Shown piece after piece: positions 24,844 through 33,229 of a stretch of DNA of 64,000 bases. Location: assembly GCF_007830495.1 (NCBI RefSeq), contig NZ_VLKW01000001.1, positions 620,001-684,000 on the forward strand, in the 5' to 3' direction. The notes beneath the pieces are model-generated. The model ran no database searches and was not told the DNA's origin. It saw only the letters and a list, made by a program, of their open reading frames with translations. A program made the position numbers and the translations under genes. Numbering within the stretch: the stretch's first letter is position 1; each line of letters starts with the position of its first letter. The DNA is from Pseudoduganella flava. Lineage in GTDB: Bacteria > Pseudomonadota > Gammaproteobacteria > Burkholderiales > Burkholderiaceae_D.

Positions 24844-25608
24844 TCAATCCCGTACGGGCACCGTGTAATTCAGCGCCATGCGGCCGCCATCCACGTACAG
24901 CGTCTGTCCCGTCATGTAGCTGGCGTCGTCGCTGGCCAGGAACGCGGCGATCGATGCCACTTCCTCCGGCTCGCCGCAACGGCCCAGCGGCGTGCGCGAC
25001 AGGATCGTGTGGCGTGCTTCAGGGCTGCCCAGCACCGCCTGTTTCGCCAGCTCCGTCATGATCGTGCCCGGGCCGATGCCGTTGACGCGAATGCCGTGCG
25101 GCGCCAGGTTCAGCGCCATCACGCGCGTCAGCTGGTTCACGCCGCCTTTCGATACGACGTACGGCACCTGGTTCGGAATCGCCAGCTCCGCGTTCACGCT
25201 GGACATATTGATGATGCAGCCGGCCTCGCGCTTCACCATCTCGCGCGCGACCGCCTGGCCGCACAGGAACATCGACTTCAGGTTCACGCGCAGCACGCGG
25301 TCGAAGTCTTCTTCTTCCAGGTCCAGGAAGCCGGCGGCATGCGTGACGCCGGCATTGTTGACGAGGATGTCGATGTGGCCAAAGCTCTCCAGCGCGGCGG
25401 CGACGAGCGCTTCAACGTCGGCCTTGACGCTGACGTCGGCCTGGTGGAAGCGGGCCTGGTCGCCCAACGCCTCGGCGGCCTGCGCGCCTTCCGGGCGGAT
25501 ATCGGTCAGCATCACCCGCGCGCCCTCGGCCACGAGCCGCTGGGCGCAGGCAAGGCCGATGCCCTGCGTGGCACCGGTCACGATGGCTGTCTTGTTGGTC
25601 AATCTCAT
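24844..25608 (-). CDS. SDR family NAD(P)-dependent oxidoreductase
   Basis: A 254 aa classical short-chain dehydrogenase. The nucleotide-binding motif TGATQGIG is at 11-18, NNAG at 84-87, the catalytic Ser137, Tyr150 and Lys154 in INMSSVNA..YVVSK, and the C-terminal YVDGG cofactor loop end. Asp36 after the second strand (LTDIRP) favours NAD over NADP. Relatives annotated as glucose or L-rhamnose/L-fucose dehydrogenases share this layout; the substrate is not determined. It stands alone: the next gene upstream starts beyond 26100. Confidence 0.93.
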   Translation of the reverse strand: MRLTNKTAIVTGATQGIGLACAQRLVAEGARVMLTDIRPEGAQAAEALGDQARFHQADVSVKADVEALVAAALESFGHIDILVNNAGVTHAAGFLDLEEEDFDRVLRVNLKSMFLCGQAVAREMVKREAGCIINMSSVNAELAIPNQVPYVVSKGGVNQLTRVMALNLAPHGIRVNGIGPGTIMTELAKQAVLGSPEARHTILSRTPLGRCGEPEEVASIAAFLASDDASYMTGQTLYVDGGRMALNYTVPVRD

Positions 25609-25646
25609 GGCGCTACCCCCGCGTTGTCAAAGACGCGGATTGTAGC

Positions 25647-26159
25647 TCACAGGATCACTGCCTCGTTCGGCAACTGGTTCGGCCGCGCGCCATCGGAAGG
25701 AAAGTGGCGCTGCAGCAGGTCGGCCAGCTGGTTCAGCGCGGCCACGGTGCCATCGCGGAAGTCGCCGCGCTTGTAGGCCTGTGTCATCGTGCGGCACACG
25801 GCCTGCCATTCGCCATCCGCGATCAGCCGGCCGACATTGCGGTCGGCGATGATGTCGACGGCGTGTTCCGCCAGGTTCACGTAGATCAGCACACCGCAGT
25901 TTTCCTCGGTATCCCAGATGCCGTATTGCGCGAACAGCGCGCGGGCGCGGTCGCGGTTCGTCACGCCGGCATACGCGGCGCTGAACGGCAGTGCCGGTTC
26001 GACGACGAGGCGGACCTCGGCGCGGTGGCGCTGCTCGCCCTCCGCGATCGCCGCCGCGATGGCTTCCAGCGTGGCGTGCGGGAAGCAGCGCCGGCCCGTG
26101 CCCGAACCGGTTCCCAGGTGGCGCAGCGCGCGCCGCATGCGTGCGAAAAAGCTGTCCAT
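25647..26159 (-). CDS. TPM domain protein, short cytoplasmic type
   Basis: A 170 aa protein whose ATG overlaps the stop of the preceding TPM gene by one base. It contains one TPM (TLP18.3/Psb32/MOLO-1) domain: HATLEAIAAAIAEGEQRHRAEV early, then YGIWDTEENCGVLIYVNLAEHAVDIIADRNV. No signal peptide is visible. TPM proteins of this kind usually sit in lemA operons with unknown function, possibly in membrane or envelope maintenance. It is the last gene of the lemA-TPM-TPM operon. Confidence 0.82.
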   Translation of the reverse strand: MDSFFARMRRALRHLGTGSGTGRRCFPHATLEAIAAAIAEGEQRHRAEVRLVVEPALPFSAAYAGVTNRDRARALFAQYGIWDTEENCGVLIYVNLAEHAVDIIADRNVGRLIADGEWQAVCRTMTQAYKRGDFRDGTVAALNQLADLLQRHFPSDGARPNQLPNEAVIL

Positions 26160-27175
26160 CACCAGTCTCCCGAGGCGCCGCCGCCATCGAAGGTACCGCC
26201 GCCACCACCGAAGCCGCCACCGCCGCCGCCGAAGCCACCGCCGCCGAAGCCGCCGCCATGGCGGTGGGCGTTGCCGAGCGCACTGCCGATGGCGCTGCCG
26301 ATCAGCACTCCAGCCGCGTCGGAGCCCCAGCCGGAGCTGCGCAGGCCGCGCCGGCCCCGTCCGCGGAACATCGGCAGCAGCACGAACACGCCGAACAGGA
26401 TCGCCGGCCACCACCAGCCGCCGCCCGAGTCCTGCTGGGGCGCTGCCTGGCGCTGCTGCGCTTGCGGCGCGGGGAAGTGTTCCTTGTCGAGGAGGGTGGC
26501 GATCGCCGACACGCCGGCCGACAGCCCGCCGTAATAGTCGTTGTTACGGAAGTGTGGCGCGATCACGTCCTGCAGCACGCGCTTGCTCTGCGCGTCCGTC
26601 AGCACACCCTGCACGCCGCGGCCCGCTTCGATCCGCAGGCGGCGCAGTGCGGCCGGATTGTCCTTCGCGACCACCAGCAGCACGCCGTCGTCGACACCCT
26701 TGCGGCCCAGCTTCCAGGCATCCGTCACGCGGATGCTGTACTGTTCGATCGCTTCCGGCGCCGTGCTTTTCACGGTCAGGATGGCGATCTGGCTGCCGGT
26801 GCGCGTCTCGTAGTCGGCCAGCACGGATTCCAGCGACTCGCGCTGCTGCGCCGTCAGCATGCCCGCCTGGTCCGTCACCCTTGCCTTCAATTCCGGCACG
26901 GGCACGAAGCTGTCCGCGCGCGCCGCCTCGACAAACAGCAGTGCAAAGCACAGCAGCACCACCAGCAACGTGTAGCGCACGAGCCAGTGGTCCAGCCAGT
27001 GCTTCGAAGGCCTTGGCACCAGGCCGCGCAGGCCGCGGCGCCGGCCCCGGCCGCGCACGTCGCGCTCGTGCGTGACTTCGGCAGTGCCGAGCCACTTGCC
27101 CTCGGCGGGGTGTTCGCGCGTGCGCCGCCGTGGGGCGGCTGGCGGTGCGGCATTGTCCGACGGACCCAGCGGCAT
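26159..27175 (-). CDS. YgcG-family TPM domain membrane protein
   Basis: A 338 aa protein. A basic cytoplasmic leader (residues 1-62) precedes a membrane helix (YTLLVVLLCFALLFVEAARA). The TPM domain follows at about 92-225 (VTDQAGMLTAQQRESLESVL, DDGVLLVVAKDNPAALRRLRIEAG), then a second hydrophobic helix (WWPAILFGVFVLLPMF) and a tail of Gly-Phe repeats (GGGFGGGG). The first 60 residues are unusually basic, so the true start may be later. It lies between lemA and a second TPM gene. Confidence 0.85.
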   Translation of the reverse strand: MPLGPSDNAAPPAAPRRRTREHPAEGKWLGTAEVTHERDVRGRGRRRGLRGLVPRPSKHWLDHWLVRYTLLVVLLCFALLFVEAARADSFVPVPELKARVTDQAGMLTAQQRESLESVLADYETRTGSQIAILTVKSTAPEAIEQYSIRVTDAWKLGRKGVDDGVLLVVAKDNPAALRRLRIEAGRGVQGVLTDAQSKRVLQDVIAPHFRNNDYYGGLSAGVSAIATLLDKEHFPAPQAQQRQAAPQQDSGGGWWWPAILFGVFVLLPMFRGRGRRGLRSSGWGSDAAGVLIGSAIGSALGNAHRHGGGFGGGGFGGGGGGFGGGGGTFDGGGASGDW

Positions 27176-27217
27176 GACGTTCCTTTACTTTCTACCTATG
27201 CCTTCGTATCTGAAGCG

Positions 27218-27820
27218 TTATTTCTTGCTGCCGAAATCGACAGTCGGCGCGGTCGAGATGGCCTTCTCGTTCTCGACGGTGAAGCTCGGCTTGACCTGGT
27301 AGCCGAACATCATCGCCGTGAGGTTCGTGGGGAAGCGTCGCGCCAGCACATTGTAGTCCTGCACCGTATCGATATAGCGCTTCCTTGCCACGGTGATCCG
27401 GTTCTCCGTACCCTCGAGTTGCGACTGCAGGTCGCGGAAACTGGTATCGGCCTTCAGGTCCGGATATTTTTCCGACACGGCCATCAGCCGCGACAGCGCG
27501 GAGCTCAGCTCGCCTTGCGCCTGCTGGAATTTCTGGAACGCGGCCGGGTTGTTCAGCACTTCCGGCGTCACCTGGATGCTGGTGGCGCGGGCCCGGGCGG
27601 CCGTCACCGCTTCCAGCGTTTCCCGCTCGTGCGACGCATAGCCCTTGACGGTGTTGACAAGGTTCGGAATCAGGTCGGCGCGGCGCTGGTACTGGTTGAC
27701 CACCTCGCCCCACGCGGCCTTGGTGGCCTCGTCCTTGGCCTGGAATTCGTTGTAGCCGCAGCCCGAGAGTACGGCCGTCAGCAGGCCCAGGACGATCCAG
27801 CGTACGAAGTTGTTGCGCAT
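27218..27820 (-). CDS. lemA: LemA family lipoprotein
   Basis: A 200 aa protein with a lipoprotein signal (lipobox LSGC near residue 21). The helical LemA domain follows, with the conserved YQRRADLIPNLVNTVKGYASHE and RLMAVSEKYPDLKAD segments. LemA has a coiled-coil fold and usually accompanies TPM-domain proteins, as it does here; its role is unknown. It is the first gene of a three-gene operon transcribed leftward, and AGGAG lies just before the ATG. Confidence 0.92.
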   Translation of the reverse strand: MRNNFVRWIVLGLLTAVLSGCGYNEFQAKDEATKAAWGEVVNQYQRRADLIPNLVNTVKGYASHERETLEAVTAARARATSIQVTPEVLNNPAAFQKFQQAQGELSSALSRLMAVSEKYPDLKADTSFRDLQSQLEGTENRITVARKRYIDTVQDYNVLARRFPTNLTAMMFGYQVKPSFTVENEKAISTAPTVDFGSKK

Positions 27821-27918
27821 ATTTTTTTCTCCTTCTAATGAATCGTGCCGGTCATGAGGGCACTATACACGGATGAAATCCGCTCCTTTGTTCGATGCAG
27901 CACACAGCAGAGCCGCCT

Positions 27919-27946
27919 TTGGAGGCGGCCGCGTGGCGTCTATAAT
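27919..27946 (+). promoter_or_regulatory. pyrF promoter
   Basis: TTGGAG (27919-27924), 16-base spacer, TATAAT (27941-27946), 36 bases before the GTG start of pyrF. The -35 lies in a hairpin (GCCGCCT at 27912-27918 with AGGCGGC at 27923-27929), which may be the terminator of nothing in particular or a regulatory structure. Confidence 0.6.
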
Positions 27947-27981
27947 GTAGGGTTTGCAAGCATTTCGATAAAGGGGCAGCC

Positions 27982-28800
27982 GTGAATTTCATCAACAAAC
28001 TGAACGCCGCCTGGGCCGCCAACGACAGCCTGCTGTGCGTGGGCCTGGACCCGGACGTGGAACGCCTGCCGGCGCAGTTCCGCGGCAGCCCGGACGGCAT
28101 CTACCTGTTCTGCAAGGAAATCATCGACGCGACGGCCGACCTGGCCTGCGCGTTCAAGCCCCAGATCGCGTACTTCGCCGCGCTGGGCGCCGAACAGCAG
28201 CTGGAAAAGATCTGCGCCTACCTGCGCGGCAAGCATGCGCACATCCCGCTGATCCTGGATGCGAAGCGGGGCGACATCGGCGCCACCGCGAAGCAGTATG
28301 CGCGCGAGGCGTTCGACCGCTACGGCGCGGATGCCGTGACGGTCAACCCGTACATGGGCTTCGACTCGGTGGAACCGTACATGGAATGGCAGGACCGCGG
28401 CGTGATCGTGCTGTGCCGCACGTCGAACCCGGGCGGCTCCGACCTGCAATTCCTCGAAGTGGACGGCAAGCCGCTGTACCAGCACGTGGCCCGCCTCGTC
28501 GCGGACAAGTGGAACACGAACGGCCAGTGCGCCCTGGTGGTCGGCGCCACGTTCCCGCAAGAGATCGCGCAGGTGCGGGCGCTGGTCGGCGAGATGCCGC
28601 TCCTGATCCCGGGCATTGGTGCGCAGGGTGGCGACATCGAAGCGACGGTGCGCGCCGGCCGCACGGATGCGGGCACGGGCATGATGATCAACTCGTCGCG
28701 CGCGATCCTGTACGCGGCAAGCCAGGGGAGCGAAGACTTCGCCCAGGCCGCGCGCCGCGTCGCCCACGAGACGCGCGGCGCGATCAACGTGCATCGCTGA
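27982..28800 (+). CDS. pyrF: Orotidine 5'-phosphate decarboxylase
   Basis: A 272 aa OMP decarboxylase that makes UMP from OMP in de novo pyrimidine synthesis. The active-site segment [16 protein letters not shown] (Lys and Asp of the catalytic tetrad) is visible near residue 94. The phosphate-binding end [13 protein letters not shown] and later NSSRAILYA fit the long bacterial subgroup (about 270 aa). GTG at 27982 is preceded by AAGGGG. Its TGA is immediately followed by the reverse-strand stop of sbcB, the two sharing the palindrome TGATCA. Confidence 0.96.
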   Translation: MNFINKLNAAWAANDSLLCVGLDPDVERLPAQFRGSPDGIYLFCKEIIDATADLACAFKPQIAYFAALGAEQQLEKICAYLRGKHAHIPLILDAKRGDIGATAKQYAREAFDRYGADAVTVNPYMGFDSVEPYMEWQDRGVIVLCRTSNPGGSDLQFLEVDGKPLYQHVARLVADKWNTNGQCALVVGATFPQEIAQVRALVGEMPLLIPGIGAQGGDIEATVRAGRTDAGTGMMINSSRAILYAASQGSEDFAQAARRVAHETRGAINVHR

Positions 28801-30246
28801 TCAGCAGTCCTGCGGGACGATCATCTCCACGTAGTCGTACAGCTCGCCGAGGATCGCCTCGGCGCGCTCGTCCGCCGTCTGCGCCAGCACGTCGATCTCG
28901 CCGAACAGCTGGTCGACGCTGCGCGCGCCGCCGGCACCTTCCAGCAGCCGCGCCGCGCGGTGCTGTTCCCAGTGCTCGAATTCCTGCTCCGACAGCGTGT
29001 CGGGGAAGTTGCGGGCGCGGTAGCGGAACAGCAGCTCGCCCAGGCGGTCGTCCTGGAAGTGCGGCGACGTCGTCGCCAGCTTTTGTGGCGGTTCGCGCCG
29101 CAGCGTATCGAGCAGGCGCCGGTCTTCCTTGCTGACGAAGCCGCCGTACAGGTCCTCGTCCACGTCCGCCGGCTCGGCGGGCGGGCGGTGGAACACCTGC
29201 TCCCACAGCACCGACAGGTCCGGGCCGTCGGCCGCATAGCGCGCATGCGTCAGCGCCAGTTCCAGGTCGATGCCCCAGCGGCTCGCCATTTGGCTTGACA
29301 GCGTCTTCAGGTTATTGACGAGCATCGGCGACTTGTTCAGGTGCACGCTCTTGATCGGCAGCCGCGTCATGCCTTCCGGCAGCGCGTCGCTGCGCGTGAA
29401 CATCCGCGTGCGCACGGTTTCCGGGTCCAAGGTGAACAGTTCGCGCGGGTCATGGCTGCAATCCCACACCAGCACCTCGTTCTTGTTGGTCGGGTGCGGG
29501 CCCAGCGGCCAGACGAGGGCCAGGCAGCCCCGCTCGACGGGGAACATGCCGGACACGTGCAGGAACGGCTGGCGCAGCTCGCGCGCCAGGTGCAGGCCGA
29601 TCTCGTCGGCCACGCGGCCCTTGTCGCGCAAGGACAGGCAGAACTCCCACAGCCGCGGTTGCTTCTGGCGTATCAGGCGCGCCAGCCCGATCGTCGCGCG
29701 CACATCCGACAGCGCGTCGTGTGCTGCTTCGTGAACAAGACCGTTGACTGATGTCAATAATTCAAGTTTGAAGCTGGTCTTGCCGTTATCCCCTACAGGC
29801 CACTCGATGCCGTCGGGCCGCAGGGCGTAGCACATCCGCACCACGTCCAGCAGGTCCCAGCGGCCGCACTGGTTCTGCCATTCGCGGGCATACGGGTCGA
29901 TCAGGTTGCGCCAGAACAGGAAACGCGTGACTTCGTCGTCAAAGCGGATCGTGTTGTAGCCGACGCCGATCGTACCGGGCTGGGCGAACTGTTCGTGGAT
30001 CGCAGCGGCGAACTGGTGCTCGGGCACGCCTTCGCGCAGGGCCTGCTGCGGCGTGATGCCCGTGATCAGGCAGGACTGCGGATCGGGCAGGTAGTCGTTG
30101 GCCGGCTTGCAGTACAGCATGACGGGCTCGCCGATCTCGTTCAGGTCCGCATCCGTGCGGATCGCGGCGAACTGGGCGGGGCGGTCGCGGCGCGGTACGG
30201 CGCCGAACGTTTCGTAATCGTGCCAGAGGAAGGTGTGGTTGCTCAT
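28801..30246 (-). CDS. sbcB: Exodeoxyribonuclease I
   Basis: A 481 aa DEDDh 3'-5' single-strand DNA exonuclease acting in recombination and mismatch repair. The exonuclease motifs are FLWHDYETFGAVPRRDRPAQF (Asp and Glu of motif I, split by residues), VGYNTIRFDDEV (motif II) and HDALSDVRATIGLARL (motif III with His and Asp). The SH3-like and helical C-terminal regions follow to residue 481, the usual length (E. coli 475). The last base abuts the pyrF stop with no gap. Confidence 0.95.
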   Translation of the reverse strand: MSNHTFLWHDYETFGAVPRRDRPAQFAAIRTDADLNEIGEPVMLYCKPANDYLPDPQSCLITGITPQQALREGVPEHQFAAAIHEQFAQPGTIGVGYNTIRFDDEVTRFLFWRNLIDPYAREWQNQCGRWDLLDVVRMCYALRPDGIEWPVGDNGKTSFKLELLTSVNGLVHEAAHDALSDVRATIGLARLIRQKQPRLWEFCLSLRDKGRVADEIGLHLARELRQPFLHVSGMFPVERGCLALVWPLGPHPTNKNEVLVWDCSHDPRELFTLDPETVRTRMFTRSDALPEGMTRLPIKSVHLNKSPMLVNNLKTLSSQMASRWGIDLELALTHARYAADGPDLSVLWEQVFHRPPAEPADVDEDLYGGFVSKEDRRLLDTLRREPPQKLATTSPHFQDDRLGELLFRYRARNFPDTLSEQEFEHWEQHRAARLLEGAGGARSVDQLFGEIDVLAQTADERAEAILGELYDYVEMIVPQDC

Positions 30247-30279
30247 ATTTGTGTCGTGGTTACCTGACCGGAGATTATC

Positions 30280-30834
30280 GTGGCAAATTCCGTTTCTCTC
30301 AATTCAAAGACCATTTCCACCGATTCGCGCGTGGCGAACCAGGGGGAGGTGCCGTCCGCGGCGCGGGCGAAGCTGCAGCTGAACGTATCGATCATGGAAG
30401 CTTCCGCGACGATCTCGATCGGCGCGCAGGGCAACCCGCAGGCGCTGCTGTACCGCTCGGCGATCACCGGCATCAACGAGGCGCTGAAGGCCGAACTGGG
30501 CGAGAACGCCGTGCAGAACGCGGCCAAGCAGGACAACTCGCCCGAGGCGACGGCCAACCGCATCGTGTCGTTGGCTACGGGCTTCTTCGGCGCGTTCAAG
30601 CGGCAGAACCCCGATATGGAAGACGACGCGGCGCTGCAAAAGTTCATGGACACGATCAAGGGCGGCGTCGAGCAGGGCTTCAAGGAAGCGCGCGACATCC
30701 TGCAAGGCTTGAACGCGCTGGGCAGCGACGTGGCCGCCAACATCGAGAAGACCTACGGTTTCGTGATGAAGGGGCTGGACGATTTCGCCACGCAGGCGGC
30801 GAAGCCGAAAGAAGAGGCGGAGCAGACCGCTTAA
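30280..30834 (+). CDS. DUF5610 domain-containing protein
   Basis: A 184 aa acidic, soluble protein without a signal peptide. The central helical part (NPDMEDDAALQKFMDTIKGGVEQGFKEARDIL in pieces) matches my recollection of DUF5610, a family of unknown function found in proteobacteria. The segment ATGFFGAFKRQNPDME is typical. Its TAA overlaps the reverse-strand TAA of the cyclase gene through TTAA. It is divergent from sbcB, with 33 bases between starts. Confidence 0.75.
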   Translation: MANSVSLNSKTISTDSRVANQGEVPSAARAKLQLNVSIMEASATISIGAQGNPQALLYRSAITGINEALKAELGENAVQNAAKQDNSPEATANRIVSLATGFFGAFKRQNPDMEDDAALQKFMDTIKGGVEQGFKEARDILQGLNALGSDVAANIEKTYGFVMKGLDDFATQAAKPKEEAEQTA

Positions 30835-31811
30835 GCTACTTCGACGCGATTGCGCCCGGCCTCCTTGGCACGATACAGGGCCGCGTCGGCCGCCGCGATC
30901 AGCGACTGCTCGTCCTGCCCTTCGGCCAGGCTGGCCACGCCGAACGACGCCGTCACGTGCGGCAGCGGCAGGCGCATGTCGTCGAACACCACCGCCTCGC
31001 GCATCCGCTCGCACAGCCGCTCGGCCACGCCGGCTGCCACCGGGCCGCTCGTGGCGGGCAGGATCACCATCAGCTCCTCGCCGCCATAGCGCACCGCGAA
31101 GTCGGACGGGCGCAGCGCGTGCGCCAGCACCTGCGCCGCGGTGCGCAGCGCTTCGTCGCCGAGCAGGTGGCCATGCTGGTCGTTGAAGCGCTTGAAGTGG
31201 TCGATGTCGAGCATGATCAGCGACAGGGGGACGCGCGTGCCGTGCGCCGTCGCCACGAGGCGGGGCAGCACGTCGTTCAGCCAGGCCCGGTTGTACAGGC
31301 CCGTCAGGCCATCGTTCATCGACAGCTGGCGATAGAATTCGCCCAGCTTCTGGCGCCGGCGCAGCTGCATGTTGGCGGCGCGGATGCGGAACGACAGCAG
31401 CCGCAGCAGGTTGCGGGCGACGCCGTCCGATTCGTCGATCAGCCGCCACACGAGGTCCGCCTCGATCAGCAGCAGCTCGGACTCCTCCAGCGCCTTCAGG
31501 CCGGACAGGTCGGATTCGCCATCGAGCACCGATTGCTCGCCGCAGCTTTCGCCGGGCAGGATCTTCGTCGTCGCGCCGTCGCCCGTCGCATCGGCCAGCG
31601 CGCCGCGCAGCACGATCACGAGGCGCGGCTGGGCGGGATCGGAGACGAGCTCGCCGGCCGCCGCCACCATCACGGGGCAGTCGGCCAGCAGGGCGCTGGC
31701 GCTGGTCATGTCCGCGTCGCGGAACAGGTGCAGGTCGGCGATGTCGTACGGGGAGGCGGCGAAGGTACTCAGAGGTTTCACGGCTGGCTTCTTGAAATGT
31801 GACGCCATCAT
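30831..31811 (-). CDS. Diguanylate cyclase with N-terminal cNMP-binding-like domain
   Basis: A 326 aa protein. Residues about 25-140 resemble a cyclic-nucleotide-binding (Crp-like) beta-barrel: VIVLRGALADATGDGATTKILPGESCGEQSVLDGE, shown here in shortened form. A linker helix leads to a GGDEF domain at about 165-322, with LTGLYNRAWLND, LIMLDIDHFKRFND and the active site RYGGEEL (GGEEL at 243-247). The inhibitory I-site RPSD lies five residues before it. It should make c-di-GMP, in the cytoplasm, controlled by the N-terminal sensor. It is divergent from the BtuF-like gene. Confidence 0.92.
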   Translation of the reverse strand: MMASHFKKPAVKPLSTFAASPYDIADLHLFRDADMTSASALLADCPVMVAAAGELVSDPAQPRLVIVLRGALADATGDGATTKILPGESCGEQSVLDGESDLSGLKALEESELLLIEADLVWRLIDESDGVARNLLRLLSFRIRAANMQLRRRQKLGEFYRQLSMNDGLTGLYNRAWLNDVLPRLVATAHGTRVPLSLIMLDIDHFKRFNDQHGHLLGDEALRTAAQVLAHALRPSDFAVRYGGEELMVILPATSGPVAAGVAERLCERMREAVVFDDMRLPLPHVTASFGVASLAEGQDEQSLIAAADAALYRAKEAGRNRVEVA

Positions 31812-31898
31812 AGCGTATCGCGCGCGGCCGGCTGCGGCTGTGGTTCAATACGCGTCTTACTTTTACACGGTTTACACCGCTTTTTACTTCCTTTACAG

Positions 31899-32678
31899 AT
31901 GAAACTCATCGATGCACTGATGCGCGAGCACGCGCCGGCCCCCGATGCGCGCATCGTCTCGCTGGTGCCGTCGATCACGGAGATGCTGTGCGACTTCGGG
32001 CTCGCGCCCCGCCTGGTCGGGCGTACGGGCTTTTGCATCCACCCGAAGGACGTCGTGCAGGCGATTCCGAAGGTCGGCGGCACGAAGGATGTCAACATCG
32101 ACAAGATCCGCAAGCTGGCCCCCACGCACCTCGTCGTCAACATCGACGAGAACGAAAAGCCCACCGTCGAGCGGCTGGCCGAATTCGTGCCGCACGTGAT
32201 CGTCACGCATCCGGTCAAGCCGGAGGACAACCTGGCGCTGGCGCGGCTGCTGGGCGGCGTGTTCTGCGTCGACGATGCGGCAAGCGACTGGTGCGCCGCG
32301 TTTGAGGCCGAACTGGCGGCACTGCGCGCGGCACTGAAGGCATCGCCACAGCGGGTGCTGTACTGCATCTGGCAAGACCCGTGGATGACGGTGTCGGCGG
32401 ACACGTATATCGCCGCGATGCTGGCGGAAATCGGCTGGAGCGTGCCGGTACTGGGCAGCGATCGCTATCCGCGCTTCGAGTGGAACGACGCGCTGGTGGC
32501 CGGCATCGACCAGGTGCTGCTGTCGACGGAGCCGTACCGCTTCACCGAGGCGCATGCGGATGCGCTGGAAACGCAGATCGGCAAGCCCGTGCAGCTGGTC
32601 GATGGGGAGATGATGTCGTGGTACGGCAGCCGCGCGCTGGCGGGGCTGCGGTACCTGCGCGAGCTGGCCGCGCGCTGA
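31899..32678 (+). CDS. BtuF-like substrate-binding domain protein without signal peptide
   Basis: A 259 aa protein of the helical-backbone metal receptor family (periplasmic B12/siderophore-binding fold). Visible segments are RIVSLVPSITEMLCDFGLAPRLVGRTGFC and GGTKDVNIDKIRKLAPTHLVV, followed by the second lobe LLSTEPYRFTEAHADAL. There is no signal peptide and no in-frame upstream start that adds one, and no ABC permease or ATPase genes are adjacent. It may act in the cytoplasm, for example in cobalamin handling. Its TGA abuts the reverse-strand stop of the HPF gene through TGATCA. Confidence 0.86.
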   Translation: MKLIDALMREHAPAPDARIVSLVPSITEMLCDFGLAPRLVGRTGFCIHPKDVVQAIPKVGGTKDVNIDKIRKLAPTHLVVNIDENEKPTVERLAEFVPHVIVTHPVKPEDNLALARLLGGVFCVDDAASDWCAAFEAELAALRAALKASPQRVLYCIWQDPWMTVSADTYIAAMLAEIGWSVPVLGSDRYPRFEWNDALVAGIDQVLLSTEPYRFTEAHADALETQIGKPVQLVDGEMMSWYGSRALAGLRYLRELAAR

Positions 32679-33038
32679 TCAGGCGTCCGGCGGGATCAGG
32701 TCGGCGACGGGCGTGTTGTGCTTGACGTCGTTGCGCTTGCCCAGCGCCTTGTCCAGCGCGTGCAGCAGCTTGTCGGCGGCACCGGAAATGGCTACCGGCA
32801 CGGAGTCGGCAAGGTGGGTCACGGCGACCGGCGGCAGGCCGGCCACGCGCGCTTCCATCATGCAGCGCTTGTCGTTGTTGCCGCCTTTGTGGCTGCCGTT
32901 GTTGTCGCCGAGGTGGACTTCGACGCGGCTGATCTGTTCGCCGAAACGTCCCACCGTGTCCGCGACGACGCCTTTCACGTGGTCTTCCAGCTTGGCGTCA
33001 TGGGTGATCGACTTGTCGCTGTTCACTTGGATTTGCAT
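32679..33038 (-). CDS. HPF/RaiA family ribosome-associated protein
   Basis: A 119 aa protein starting at ATG 33038 (GAGGAG at 7 bases). The S30AE/sigma-54-modulation fold is visible as strands and helices: MQIQVNSDKSITHDAKLEDHV, VEVHLGDNNG, MEARVAGLPPVAVTH and ALDKALGKRND. Such proteins bind the 30S subunit and silence or pair ribosomes under stress. An insertion SHKGGNNDKR lies between strands 2 and 3. It stands alone, convergent with the BtuF-like gene. Confidence 0.85.
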   Translation of the reverse strand: MQIQVNSDKSITHDAKLEDHVKGVVADTVGRFGEQISRVEVHLGDNNGSHKGGNNDKRCMMEARVAGLPPVAVTHLADSVPVAISGAADKLLHALDKALGKRNDVKHNTPVADLIPPDA

Positions 33039-33229
33039 GGTGTGCTCCTCTTCTGTTGCTGTGTCCCCATCATACGCCGTCCTTCCCGCGCGGGAGGTTA
33101 AATGCAGCACATTGCCGGGTATCTTCGTGCCTAGGCCTTCCGGGGGATGGAAAGGTAGGATTGCCGCTCCCACATCCCGGGGCTGGCCGGCAGCAACGTT
33201 GTCCTGCCGGGCAGCGCCGCGCCGGCGGC

